Source: Rhyacophila brunnea
Taxonomy: Eukaryota > Arthropoda > Insecta > Trichoptera > Rhyacophilidae
NCBI GenBank assembly: GCA_022495005.1
Contig: JAGYXB010001022.1
Span: 806,001-870,000 of the forward strand
Direction: 5' to 3'
Length of the DNA: 64,000 nt
Positions 51,401-54,712 of this stretch are shown here, in pieces. Every line of letters starts with the position of its first letter. Position 1 is the first letter of the stretch. The notes under the pieces were generated by a model. It was not told the origin of the DNA and did no database searches. It worked only from the letters and a program-made list of their open reading frames with translations. The position numbers and the translations under genes were made by a program.

Positions 51401-52395
51401 GATATGTCTTTAATAAGGGAATGGGACGACTGGCCTCCGGACAATTGGACGCCGCACTGTCGTAGACACGTGTAGACGAGGTATTTTAATCAGTTTCTAT
51501 CTACTACTTAGTAGTTTGAATTCATTTTACTCTTAACATAATATATTCTTTATCGCGGATTGAGAATTACCATGTCTAACGCTTTATGTATAATAAAAAA
51601 CTCTTTTTTCGTTGGAACTTAAACATATGCACGATTAAATCATTGTTTACGTCTGAATATTTACATTCTTACCAACTATTAAATCTTAATATAATCATTG
51701 AAGTATAAATAATAATATTGAATATTTTTTTTAAAGTACCTATAAGTACCTAACGTCTATTTATTTTAGAATTCCGTGGCGTCCAGTTGTCCGGTGCCAA
51801 ATCGTCCTAGACCCTTTAATAATGTTTGAATTTATCAACAATCCGTCAATTATTCTTGAAAGAAAGACTCCATATTATTAATAAGAATAGAACACAATAC
51901 TTGGGTTAGGTAGAATTACTTAACCCATATAGGTAATTAAATAACGATCATGACCGGTTTTATAATATATTAATAAATTTCTCAACAAGTTTAGTTTTAA
52001 AATATAGCTAAGTACCAGATTTGTACAATAGTTATTATTTTACATACGTATATTATGTTAGTAATTAGATAATCGTTTAGTTATAGTATCTGCTAGTTTT
52101 AATATTATTGTTTACATACCTTGGTGACCATCGCATTGTGACCGGTGTCCACAGACCGCTGGACCTTATCCACCTTTCTAGAAAGCTGTGCCAATTTCGA
52201 CATCAGCCTCTTCTCTTTGGGCATCCTGATGTCCTCAATATCAGCGACGATCCCCCACGTGTCCTTAATTCCGCCTCCGACCTCCTTCAGGAGTTGTACC
52301 ACTTCGATGACATCTTCGATCAGCGGTACCGCGGGATCGGGGAAGCAGATTAGCAACACCGCGGCGACTGGAAGTAACCAGCCTCCTGGTGACAT
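366..52395 (-). CDS. Secreted cysteine-rich DUF4803-like protein, alternatively spliced (gene span)
   Basis: Twelve coding exons on the minus strand encode a predicted secreted protein of 656 aa (distal start at 52395) or 645 aa (proximal start at 21338). In order the protein has a signal peptide, a helical amino-terminal region, a block with the motif [13 protein letters not shown], a seven-cysteine block, an alternative exon with HCSYC and CIC motifs, and a conserved carboxy-terminal half with [17 protein letters not shown] and [10 protein letters not shown] recognise this as the insect DUF4803 family from remembered motifs; its biochemical role is not known to me. All junctions are GT-AG with matching phases. 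Several N-glycosylation sites (NFT, NHT, NAT or NIT) support secretion. Two alternative first modules and two mutually exclusive exons predict four isoforms. Introns hold most of the window's transposons. Confidence 0.85.
845..1029 (-). CDS. DUF4803-like gene, penultimate exon
   Basis: This 185-bp exon (acceptor TGTTTTACAG|AACGAA, donor CTGTCAG|GTATGG) runs phase 2 to phase 1. It encodes [20 protein letters not shown], then [20 protein letters not shown] and [19 protein letters not shown]. The proline-rich opening followed by a conserved TTVPFLDAQ segment agrees with the family's carboxy-terminal region. No frameshift or stop interrupts it. Confidence 0.86.
1715..2089 (-). CDS. DUF4803-like gene, large conserved carboxy-terminal exon
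   Basis: This 375-bp exon is entered at TTGATTTTGTAG|GGTGAT and left at CACCGCG|GTGAGT, phase 2 to phase 2. It encodes two related beta-rich blocks: [20 protein letters not shown] and [20 protein letters not shown], joined by [20 protein letters not shown]. The repeated TGxRF motifs suggest an internal duplication within the domain. These motifs are the strongest family signature I recognise in the gene. The exon is intact. Confidence 0.88.
2090..3280. other. Intron between the last alternative exon and the large exon
   Basis: AT-rich intronic DNA. Between 3115 and 3220 a motif of about 20-24 bp built on ACAAATGACAGTTGATTTTG recurs three times (3115-3138, 3141-3160, 3197-3220). No coding exon is seen. 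The rest is unremarkable. Confidence 0.6.
3281..3408 (-). CDS. DUF4803-like gene, mutually exclusive exon copy b
   Basis: Acceptor TTTGACTATCAG|GTCGAC opens and donor GAGAACAA|GTCAGT closes this 128-bp exon, phase 0 to phase 2. It encodes [20 protein letters not shown], then [17 protein letters not shown]. Compared with copy a it changes an aromatic patch (LFW to ALY), makes the middle more acidic (EEAGPE against DQSGMQ) and replaces the NIT glycosylation site by NAT. If it follows copy a in one mRNA, the next exon begins with an in-frame TGA after one codon. So the two copies are predicted to be alternatives. Confidence 0.84.
3409..4223. other. Intron separating the two alternative exons
   Basis: This 815-bp stretch is too long for steric exclusion of splicing, so frame-based or RNA-structure-based exclusion is more likely. 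An ATCAAATGACAAC motif at about 3625 resembles the repeats at 3115-3220 on the other side of exon b. No further exon copy was found. Confidence 0.6.
4224..4351 (-). CDS. DUF4803-like gene, mutually exclusive exon copy a
   Basis: Acceptor GATGGGCAG|GTGGAC opens and donor GCCAATAA|GTTAGA closes this 128-bp exon, phase 0 to phase 2. It encodes [20 protein letters not shown], then [17 protein letters not shown]. It is paralogous to the exon at 3281-3408: same length, same phases, 26 of 42 residues identical. All four cysteines and an N-x-T site are kept. The [10 protein letters not shown] form looks like the typical family sequence, so this may be the ancestral copy. Including both copies would shift the frame. 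Confidence 0.84.
4608..5030. repeat. Degenerate tandem-like repeat in the intron upstream of the alternative exons
   Basis: Several diverged copies share a core like ATTTGCAAATGTAATAA followed by GATCCAACTGCA and, further on, TTATTCCACTG. The clearest cores are near 4622, 4760 and 4888, with CCACTG ends near 4800 and 5018. Spacing is about 130 bp. Function is unknown; this may be a decayed minisatellite. Confidence 0.5.
5210..5308 (-). CDS. DUF4803-like gene, small 33-codon shared exon
   Basis: This 99-bp exon has no ATG of its own and is easily missed. I found it by looking for the segment expected between the seven-cysteine exon and the VDSWW exons. Acceptor CTATTTTAG|GCGGTA and donor TCGAAC|GTAAGC are both phase 0. 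It encodes [20 protein letters not shown] and then [13 protein letters not shown], including the family-typical [15 protein letters not shown]. Its single cysteine adds to the extracellular cysteine set. It lies just upstream, in transcript order, of the two alternative exons. Confidence 0.83.
5309..7141. other. Intron with no recognised element
   Basis: AT-rich intronic sequence between the seven-cysteine exon and the 33-codon exon. Short chance reading frames occur at 5892-6083 and 6203-6559, but none shows family motifs or splice context. I see no defined transposon ends here. Confidence 0.5.
7142..7359 (-). CDS. DUF4803-like gene, cysteine-rich shared exon
   Basis: This 218-bp exon is entered at TTCTGACCAG|GCGATA in phase 1 and left at CCATCG|GTAATG in phase 0. 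It encodes [15 protein letters not shown] and then a compact block with seven cysteines (CRENC, HGC, QFC, PAC, LSC and TIC, ending CPS). The even charge and dense cysteines suggest disulphides in an extracellular domain. The block follows the order I expect for the family. Confidence 0.87.
8417..8440. repeat. AAT trinucleotide microsatellite
   Basis: About eight uninterrupted AAT units. It is intronic and probably length-variable between individuals. Confidence 0.8.
8931..9337. mobile_element. pogo/Tc1-mariner-type MITE
   Basis: The left end CATTATAACCTCGTTTTAACG and the right end, read in reverse complement as CAGTATAACCCCTATTTTACG, form imperfect terminal inverted repeats. Both sides are flanked by TA (8929-8930 and 9338-9339). 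The CAGTATAACC start is typical of pogo/Tigger ends. The 407-bp element has no transposase and is AT-rich inside. Confidence 0.6.
13440..13505 (+). mobile_element. tRNA-derived SINE fragment
   Basis: An A-box-like TAGTCAAATGCG and a B-box-like GGGTTCGATAC lie in tRNA-like spacing. The TGCGTAAGGTACTGGCTTCC stretch resembles TGCGTAAGGCGCTGGCCTTC in the SINE on the minus strand near 37.4 kb, so both belong to one family. There is no cloverleaf acceptor stem, so it is not a tRNA gene. Confidence 0.5.
14052..14189 (-). CDS. DUF4803-like gene, shared exon with two N-glycosylation sites
   Basis: This 138-bp exon (acceptor GGTCTCCAG|GAAACT, donor ACGGAAG|GTTAGT) runs phase 1 to phase 1. With the preceding base it encodes [19 protein letters not shown], then [23 protein letters not shown] and NHT are potential N-glycosylation sites, consistent with a secreted product. 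The helical, charged character matches the family's central region. Confidence 0.85.
14190..15248. other. Intron, nothing recognised
   Basis: A 1.06-kb AT-rich intron between two shared coding exons. I see no repeat ends or additional exon. Confidence 0.6.
15249..15390 (-). CDS. DUF4803-like gene, first shared exon
   Basis: Acceptor ATGAAACAG|GAGTCC opens this 142-bp exon in phase 0, and donor GACATG|GTAAGAG at 15248-15249 closes it in phase 1. It encodes [17 protein letters not shown] followed by [20 protein letters not shown] and MLLKLYGHG, among the most conserved segments of the family as I know it. Both alternative amino-terminal modules end in phase 0 and fit here. The exon is intact and is residues 189-235 of the longer isoform. 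Confidence 0.85.
15391..16251. other. Intron segment before the mariner element
   Basis: AT-rich intronic DNA. A short TTCTA pentanucleotide run sits near 15846-15862. Nothing else is recognised. Confidence 0.55.
16254..16282. repeat. mariner left terminal inverted repeat
   Basis: It starts CGAGGGTGGGTCAATAAT and matches the right end (17528-17556) in 28 of 29 positions when reverse-complemented. Confidence 0.92.
16319..17382 (-). pseudogene. Mariner (DD34D) transposase pseudogene
   Basis: The transposase begins at about 17382 with [18 protein letters not shown], has a helix-turn-helix amino end ([29 protein letters not shown]), and shows the WVPRLLT motif and the first catalytic Asp in VTVDETW. 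Between about 16840 and 16805 a single-base frameshift breaks the frame. The second frame resumes with [18 protein letters not shown] and ends with [14 protein letters not shown], containing the third catalytic Asp 34 residues after the second position. The second position reads HQNNARVH rather than the expected HQDNARVH, so a catalytic Asp is replaced by Asn. The coding span is one base short of a multiple of three, agreeing with one deletion. Only these two lesions are obvious, so the insertion looks fairly young. Confidence 0.9.
17528..17556. repeat. mariner right terminal inverted repeat
   Basis: Reverse complement of the left terminal repeat with one substitution. It is followed by the TA target duplication at 17557-17558. 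Confidence 0.92.
17559..20308. other. Intron segment, AT-rich, no element recognised
   Basis: AT-rich intronic DNA between the mariner and the inverted-repeat element at 20309. Simple-sequence stretches such as CAATTTCAATTTCAATT near 19183 occur. No coding exon is seen. Confidence 0.5.
20309..20622. mobile_element. MITE-like element with GC-richer terminal inverted repeats
   Basis: The left end reads AATGTGCCGCAGATGCCCGC then ATGAG. The right end in reverse complement reads AATTATGCCGCAGAG, a short insert, then CGCCCGCATGAG. The arms match apart from a small indel and bound an AT-rich core. I could not define a target duplication, so the superfamily is open. Confidence 0.45.
20808..21338 (-). 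CDS. DUF4803-like gene, alternative first coding exon (isoform A, residues 1-177)
   Basis: The ATG at 21338 starts [20 protein letters not shown], a textbook signal peptide, with AAAATGG context. An in-frame ATG 51 bases upstream (21389) would bury the signal peptide, so I prefer 21338. The exon encodes a 177-residue amino-terminal region rich in acidic and aromatic residues ([28 protein letters not shown]). It ends at donor GTGCAG|GTAAAC in phase 0, the same phase as the exon ending at 46881. Both can therefore splice to 15390. It could instead belong to a separate gene whose later exons I failed to find, but no other compatible downstream exon is visible. Confidence 0.75.
21423..21430 (-). 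promoter_or_regulatory. TATA-like element upstream of the proximal first exon
   Basis: On the minus strand an AAATATA-type stretch lies about 85-90 bases upstream of the ATG at 21338. A start about 30 bases downstream would give a 5' UTR of roughly 55-60 nt. The motif is weak and the DNA is AT-rich, so this is only a candidate. Confidence 0.2.
21431..25130. other. Long intron of isoform B, part 1
   Basis: AT-rich sequence upstream of the proximal first exon and inside the 31.5-kb intron of isoform B. Around 24820-25090 GC-richer motifs such as GAGCGCTCCGGTTCG and GCCGTGAC recur in both orientations. They may be a decayed transposon whose ends I could not fix. No exon is recognised. Confidence 0.4.
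25131..25269. repeat. Foldback hairpin with 20-bp arms
   Basis: CTTCGAATGCAATATGGTAA at 25131-25150 pairs with its near-perfect reverse complement at 25250-25269 (one mismatch). Inside, GAAGATTTTTTTTTTGCATAT and a matching segment near 25212-25232 continue the palindrome with interruptions. A MITE-like foldback is the simplest reading. Confidence 0.6.
26944..27491. mobile_element. Possible MITE with TTGTCCGTTCAGTCTC inverted repeats
   Basis: AGTTGTCCGTTCAGTCTC near 26973 recurs in reverse complement near 27461-27482, and CTTTAG lies outside it on both sides. The arms are imperfect and no target duplication was found, so the boundaries are approximate. Confidence 0.35.
29041..29390. mobile_element. 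Nonautonomous hAT element
   Basis: The left end TAGGGATTGCAATACCG and the right end (reverse complement TAGGAATTGCAATACCG) are terminal inverted repeats. A perfect 8-bp target duplication GCCCATTC flanks the element (29033-29040 and 29391-29398). The 350-bp element is rich in CGGTA motifs and has no transposase. The element at 30439-31656 is a relative. Confidence 0.85.
30439..31656. mobile_element. Nonautonomous hAT element interrupted by a TTAA-flanked element
   Basis: The ends TAAGGATTGCAATACCGG and (reverse complement) TTGGGATTGCAATACCG match the 29041-29390 element. The flanking 8-mers TTCATACG (30431-30438) and TGCATACG (31657-31664) differ at one position and look like an aged target duplication. 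A second element occupies 30504-31218 inside it, leaving about 500 bp of hAT sequence. Confidence 0.75.
30504..31218. mobile_element. TTAA-flanked MITE nested in a hAT element
   Basis: The ends GGGCGGACATGCTCAGCG (30504-30521) and, in reverse complement, GGGGGGACATGCTTAGCG (31201-31218) match in 16 of 18 positions. TTAA lies directly outside both (30500-30503, 31219-31222). TTAA duplication suggests piggyBac-like or Kolobok-like mobilisation. No transposase is present in its 715 bp. Confidence 0.7.
32389..32612. mobile_element. Possible piggyBac-like MITE
   Basis: The right end in reverse complement reads TTAACCCTTTATAGGGCAAA, typical of piggyBac-like termini (TTAA plus CCC). On the left, TTAA at 32385-32388 is followed by AAACTAAATGGGCAA, a weak match. 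The right end is convincing; the left is tentative. Confidence 0.45.
32690..32741. mobile_element. Terminus of a pogo/Tigger-like element
   Basis: In reverse complement the end reads CAGTAAAACCTCAATTATCC followed by GAGTTCGGATTATCCGAGC, the characteristic start of Tigger/pogo elements. It is followed by TA. I found no partner end nearby, so this is a solitary or truncated terminus. Confidence 0.55.
32742..35902. other. Isoform B intron, part 2, nothing coding
   Basis: AT-rich intronic DNA with several TAGGTACCTAC-type motifs (for example near 33142 and 33896). No coding exon or bounded transposon is recognised. Confidence 0.5.
35903..38330. mobile_element. Region bounded by hAT-type termini
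   Basis: CAGCGGTTTCCAACCTTTTT at 35903 is a classic hAT left end. AACGGTTGGGAAGCACTA ending at 38330 reads TAGTGCTTCCCAACCGTTTT in reverse complement, a matching right end. The flanking 8-mers do not agree, so these may be one aged element or two. A SINE sits inside at about 37262-37413. Confidence 0.35.
37262..37413 (-). mobile_element. tRNA-derived SINE with target duplication
   Basis: On the minus strand GGCTCTCGTGGTGCAGTGCG is followed by TAAGGCGCTGGCCTTC and the B-box region CTGGGTTCGACCCGG, a good T-arm. GGCCACAAG occurs on both sides (37240-37248 and 37414-37422) with similar bases continuing, consistent with a target duplication. It lacks a full cloverleaf, so it is a SINE rather than a tRNA gene. 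Confidence 0.7.
38977..39060 (+). mobile_element. tRNA-derived SINE head
   Basis: The A box TAGTCGAGCGG matches the consensus, and the B-box region CCGGGTACGAATCCCGG forms a perfect 5-bp T stem. The 5' GCTCTCG does not pair with the sequence after the T arm, so no acceptor stem forms. The tail beyond about 39060 is unique. A tRNA pseudogene is the alternative reading. Confidence 0.6.
39568..39648. repeat. Short inverted repeat
   Basis: GGTGTAATTTCTGAAAA near 39568 is mirrored by TTTTCAGAAATTATACC near 39631, one mismatch in 17, with a loop of about 45 bases. Function is unknown. Confidence 0.5.
40098..40200. repeat. Perfect 20-bp inverted repeat hairpin
   Basis: TATTATTAATTTAAATAAAA at 40098-40117 is exactly complementary to 40181-40200. 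The 63-base loop is GC-richer (ACCGGTTTCATCCGCC). It could be a foldback element. AT-only arms lower its weight. Confidence 0.6.
41324..41335. repeat. Left target-site duplication of the LINE
   Basis: ATATTATTACCT, identical to 44420-44431 on the far side of the LINE. Confidence 0.85.
41336..42233 (-). pseudogene. LINE AP-endonuclease domain, inverted and frameshifted
   Basis: From [16 protein letters not shown] at 42233 the frame shows the endonuclease motifs in order: TYNARTL, GLSEVR (catalytic Glu), [15 protein letters not shown] (catalytic Asp and Asn), EIDYILTD and, after a frameshift near 41570, GSDHRMV (catalytic Asp-His pair). It continues to [10 protein letters not shown] and stops at the insertion boundary. 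All catalytic motifs remain recognisable. Annotators often label this family 'craniofacial development protein 2-like', which is a misnomer for LINE endonucleases. Its orientation is opposite to the reverse transcriptase. Confidence 0.9.
42234..42690 (-). other. Inverted LINE 5' untranslated region
   Basis: On the minus strand this GC-richer stretch leads into the endonuclease. It contains segments such as CCACTGTCCAAGAAAGTCAG and CCGCGTGGCGTCCCCCGGGC that I recognise from the 5' part of arthropod RTE-like elements. Its far end meets the sense part of the element at about 42690, near a CAGGCAGAAG repeat. Confidence 0.65.
42690..44408 (+). pseudogene. LINE reverse transcriptase, frameshifted
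   Basis: In the plus orientation the sequence reads [30 protein letters not shown], and then the reverse transcriptase motifs: [23 protein letters not shown] (motif A Asp), [13 protein letters not shown] (motif B) and [11 protein letters not shown] (motif C Asp-Asp). After these come the thumb and tail ([30 protein letters not shown]) up to TGA at 44406-44408. Frameshifts lie near 43185, 43918 and 44205. The catalytic aspartates are intact. Together with the inverted endonuclease it represents one dead RTE-clade copy. Confidence 0.92.
44420..44431. repeat. Right target-site duplication of the LINE
   Basis: ATATTATTACCT directly after the TGATGATGA tail, identical to 41324-41335. Confidence 0.85.
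44432..45398. other. Isoform B intron, part 3
   Basis: AT-rich intronic sequence between the LINE and the hAT element at 45407. No exon or bounded repeat is recognised. Confidence 0.5.
45407..45979. mobile_element. Nonautonomous hAT foldback element rich in CTCGAGA motifs
   Basis: The ends AAGAGTTGGGTTTCGGG and (reverse complement) TAGAGTTGGGTATTTCCC are hAT-like. A perfect 8-bp duplication GCTATAAG flanks the element (45399-45406 and 45980-45987). Over 100 bases at each end are crowded with TCTCGAGAAT and TTTCGGGAAAT modules in both orientations, so each arm is internally palindromic. There is no transposase. Confidence 0.85.
46051..46605. mobile_element. MITE with long GC-rich terminal inverted repeats
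   Basis: AGCGATGGTGCCCACAGAAC followed by GCGTCGGGCG at the left matches AGCGATGGTGCCCACAGACG followed by CGTCGGGCGCG in reverse complement at the right, with one base indel. The arms of about 32 bp are much more GC-rich than the surroundings. No clear target duplication was found, so the superfamily is unassigned. It lies just 3', in transcript order, of the 47-kb exon. Confidence 0.7.
46881..47168 (-). CDS. DUF4803-like gene, second exon of isoform B (residues 93-188)
   Basis: This exon is 288 bp (96 codons), entered by acceptor TTATTCTAG|CTCCTG in phase 0 and left by donor ATGAAG|GTAATA in phase 0. It encodes a helical segment including [31 protein letters not shown] and [14 protein letters not shown]. 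The end of the exon aligns loosely with the end of the alternative module at 20808-21338 ([12 protein letters not shown] against [13 protein letters not shown]). That suggests the two modules are distant homologues. The downstream intron of about 31.5 kb contains the alternative first exon and the LINE. Confidence 0.82.
47169..48619. other. Intron 1 of isoform B, first part
   Basis: AT-rich intronic DNA between exon 2 and the degenerate repeat at 48620. No coding exon is recognised. Confidence 0.5.
48620..49249. mobile_element. Decayed hAT-like element with GCATGC ends
   Basis: TAGAGCATGCATTATCGG at the left and TCGATAATGTCGCATGC at the right are imperfect inverted repeats, and the interior is rich in CGGTA-type motifs like the hAT elements at 29 and 31 kb. 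No exact duplication was found, so this is tentative. Confidence 0.4.
49258..50292 (+). mobile_element. Degraded hAT element with transposase remnant
   Basis: CAGCAATGGTTCCCAATCGG at the left resembles hAT ends, and the right end reads CAATGGTACCCAACC in reverse complement. The flanking 8-mers GCCTTTCT (49250-49257) and GCCTTCCT (50293-50300) differ at one position. A decayed transposase lies inside. The exact right boundary is uncertain by a few bases. Confidence 0.5.
49480..50030 (+). pseudogene. Decayed hAT transposase (ZBED5/FAM200-like)
   Basis: Plus-strand reading with many stops and shifts gives [20 protein letters not shown] near 49634, and later [16 protein letters not shown] near 49920. 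These resemble the carboxy-terminal half of hAT transposases, where the second segment corresponds to the conserved FGSTYLCES region. It is far too damaged to be functional. The match is from remembered motifs and is not verified by a search. Confidence 0.45.
50301..52119. other. Intron 1 of isoform B, last part
   Basis: AT-rich intronic DNA, nothing recognised apart from TAGGTACC-type motifs near 51738. Confidence 0.5.
52120..52395 (-). CDS. DUF4803-like gene, distal first coding exon (isoform B, residues 1-92)
   Basis: The ATG at 52395 opens a clear signal peptide: MSPGGW, then a hydrophobic run through VAAVLLICF, with probable cleavage near PAVP. An amphipathic, charged helical region follows, with [16 protein letters not shown] and [17 protein letters not shown]. 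The donor CACCAAG|GTATGT at 52119-52120 leaves phase 0; reading on gives a stop three codons into the intron. This module is the one I associate with typical family members. The exon is 276 bp, GC-rich against its surroundings, and intact. The next exon is 47168-46881. Confidence 0.82.
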
Positions 52396-52462
52396 GTTGG
52401 CTAACGATTATTGTTTATTAACACTCACTGGTAAACGCGAGTGCTGCCGACTCGCGAGTCGC

Positions 52463-52468
52463 GACTGA
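52463..52468 (-). promoter_or_regulatory. Candidate arthropod initiator TCAGTC for isoform B
   Basis: The minus strand reads ATATCAGTCGCG about 70 bases upstream of the ATG at 52395, matching the arthropod initiator consensus TCAGTY. The surrounding 52400-52560 is GC-richer than the flanks. No convincing TATA box was seen. Confidence 0.3.
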
Positions 52469-54053
52469 TATGGCAGCAGACAGACTAACCGGCACAGCTA
52501 AACTGGTTCTGATTGGACCGGAAAATAAATCTGACTGCGAGCCCGCCACGGTCAAATAATAATTGGTCGCTGTCTTTCTCTTTCTGCTCGACTGTTATTT
52601 TTGCTTTCTCTCTGTCTGTCATCTGTTCTTATACAGAGCTGGCTTGAGAATGATTCTGCTTTATCTGTGCACTTTAATTTTGTCCAAATTTTATCTGGAT
52701 AATCCATAAATGTAATCTGCCGATAACACCTGCTAGACAGAAGTAATTTATCAATAATAAAATGATATAATTAATTCAAACACTTTATAATAATTTCACA
52801 ACTGATAATATTGATAATTAATTATCCTCGAAATTATTTGTTTTCTATATTTCTTTATATAATTGTGAAAGACTTTGATTATCATTATCAAATTATAATA
52901 ATATATCAATATCAAACAGGTAGTCATTATTGTGTACATTCAATCATTGATGCGCAAAAATTGGCTTCATAGACATTAACATCTTCCACATAGGGACGCA
53001 CCAATGGTGACTGCCATTCGGGTGCCAACCCAAAATTTCCCCCCTCCCCCTTAATAAATATGTCAGAAGTTAAAGAAATTTTGAAATGTTATTGTCATCA
53101 CAATACTTTCTTAATAAAAATTATGACCTACGAAATAATATAACATTCTAAATTATAATGTAAAGCGTCTTCAATCGATATAATATAAGTATCGAGTGAT
53201 ATATGTGTCCTGGACTATCTAAAAATCGGGAGCATCGGTTGTGTGTTCTTCCAAGGTACAGAACTAACCTGTCATTGGTGATACCAATTGGGAGTGCAAC
53301 AAAATGGTTTCGGATGTTCGTATATTCCACCTCCGTGAGGATGAGTATAGGTGGGCGATGTTTTATAAATTCTTAAAATAGGGTCCACTTAGCTCATCCG
53401 ATGTACTTCCTTGTAGAGTTGTAGGTATCTAATTATTTTTAATTTTTGTACTTATTTACTCTTATACTGTTTTCTAATAAGGACTGCATATATTTATTTG
53501 TCCTTTGTACTGTTTTAATATCTACCATTTCTTTATTTTTTAAATGTCATGGTTTAAACGTATTAATTTTAAAATTTGTATGTGAATTTTGAATTACAAT
53601 TTATAAAGAAAGTATTACACGAAAATTGCCCCGCATTCGAGCTTTTTCATCAATAAGGTTCATTTTATCTTTTTAAATATTTAAAAAAAAAATCATGTTC
53701 CGCACCCCTAACACCCCCGCTTGGCGCGCCCCTGCTTGCAAATTAAAATAGTTATTTTCAATATTATAATTATTGAGGATTACGAATATTTAATTGTGAA
53801 TCACCCTTTGAAGCAAATTGAAGTTTAATCCGGTCTATTTTATTTGCAGATTTGTCTTTGTGGACAGTAAAATTATCTGCTCGTATGGCCAGTGTGATTA
53901 TCCGCGCGATGACGTATTACTTATTAGGCGTGTGGTCGATGATTAATGTCAAAAATTTTCAATGCGTTATGGTATTTATTTAAAACTCATTAATTTTGTG
54001 AATGGATTTATCAATTCGTTATATTTCCATACGGTCAGTTAGCCTGGGTTTTA
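52469..54053. other. Region upstream of the DUF4803-like gene
   Basis: The first about 100 bases form the likely promoter region of isoform B. The rest is AT-rich. A small GC-richer patch at about 53220-53345 has a possible reading on either strand but no family match, and was not annotated as an exon. Confidence 0.45.
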
Positions 54054-54161
54054 ACCCAATGCTTACGGGCCCTTTTAATTAATTTTGTAATTAACGTGTT
54101 AATTTTCATTTGAAAAGCAATTAGCAAAAACACAATTTTGTGCGGCCCGTAAGCATTGGGT
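54054..54161. mobile_element. Short MITE with perfect 18-bp terminal inverted repeats
   Basis: ACCCAATGCTTACGGGCC at 54054-54071 is exactly the reverse complement of 54144-54161. The 108-bp unit has an AT-rich core. No target duplication is evident. It abuts a second inverted-repeat element at 54164. Confidence 0.65.
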
Positions 54162-54163
54162 AT

Positions 54164-54416
54164 CAGTGTCGCTCGATTTCAAAATCAGCCAAGTCCACCT
54201 TTCGGTATTTTTAACTTTTTTGTGAATTGCTGGAGAACTACTGCTTTCTAACATTTCTGCATTATCGAAATGTGGAACTTATTAATTTTAAATATTCTAT
54301 CATCGAAATAATATAAACTTTCACCCTCGTGACTGTGTACTTGAGAAAACAAAAACGCTGTTTTTCTCCTATTCATCCATTATGAACTTGGCTGATTTTG
54401 AAATCTAGCGACACTG
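54164..54416. mobile_element. MITE with about 32-bp terminal inverted repeats
   Basis: CAGTGTCGCTCGATTTCAAA then ATCAGCCAAG at the left matches CAGTGTCGCTAGATTTCAAA then ATCAGCCAAG in reverse complement at the right, with a single substitution over 30 bases. The 253-bp element follows the 54054-54161 element after two bases. No duplication was identified, so the superfamily is unknown. Confidence 0.7.
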
Positions 54417-54599
54417 CGAGTGAATTTTTATTGTTCGTGTGTTCGACCGTGTATTGTCAATGATCAGCTGCAAGAACAATACTATAATTATTCCAAAACA
54501 GCTATGTTTTATTTTAATACGTTTACGTGTTTTGTATACACTATAAATGTCGTGAATCGCGGAGATACCGGCTCATTAATTTATTATTCGTCGTAGGAA

Positions 54600-54712
54600 T
54601 GGTCAATTATTGTCCAGCACGGTGAATTATTCTTCACACGGTCAATTATTACTCTTGCGATGAATTATCGATCGCGTGTTCAACTATTATCTGTGCGATC
54701 AATACCTTAATC
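54600..54712. repeat. Degenerate 19-20-bp tandem repeat
   Basis: Five to six units start with GGTCAATTATT or close variants (GGTGAATTATT, GATGAATTATC, GTTCAACTATT), each followed by a variable GC-richer tail. It looks like an eroded minisatellite. Confidence 0.55.

Noticed and set aside
53220..53345. GC-richer patch with a possible short exon before GTGGGC at about 53351.
   Set aside because: No frame is clearly open through it on the plus strand, splice sites are weak, and I could not match it to UBR3 or to the DUF4803-like gene.
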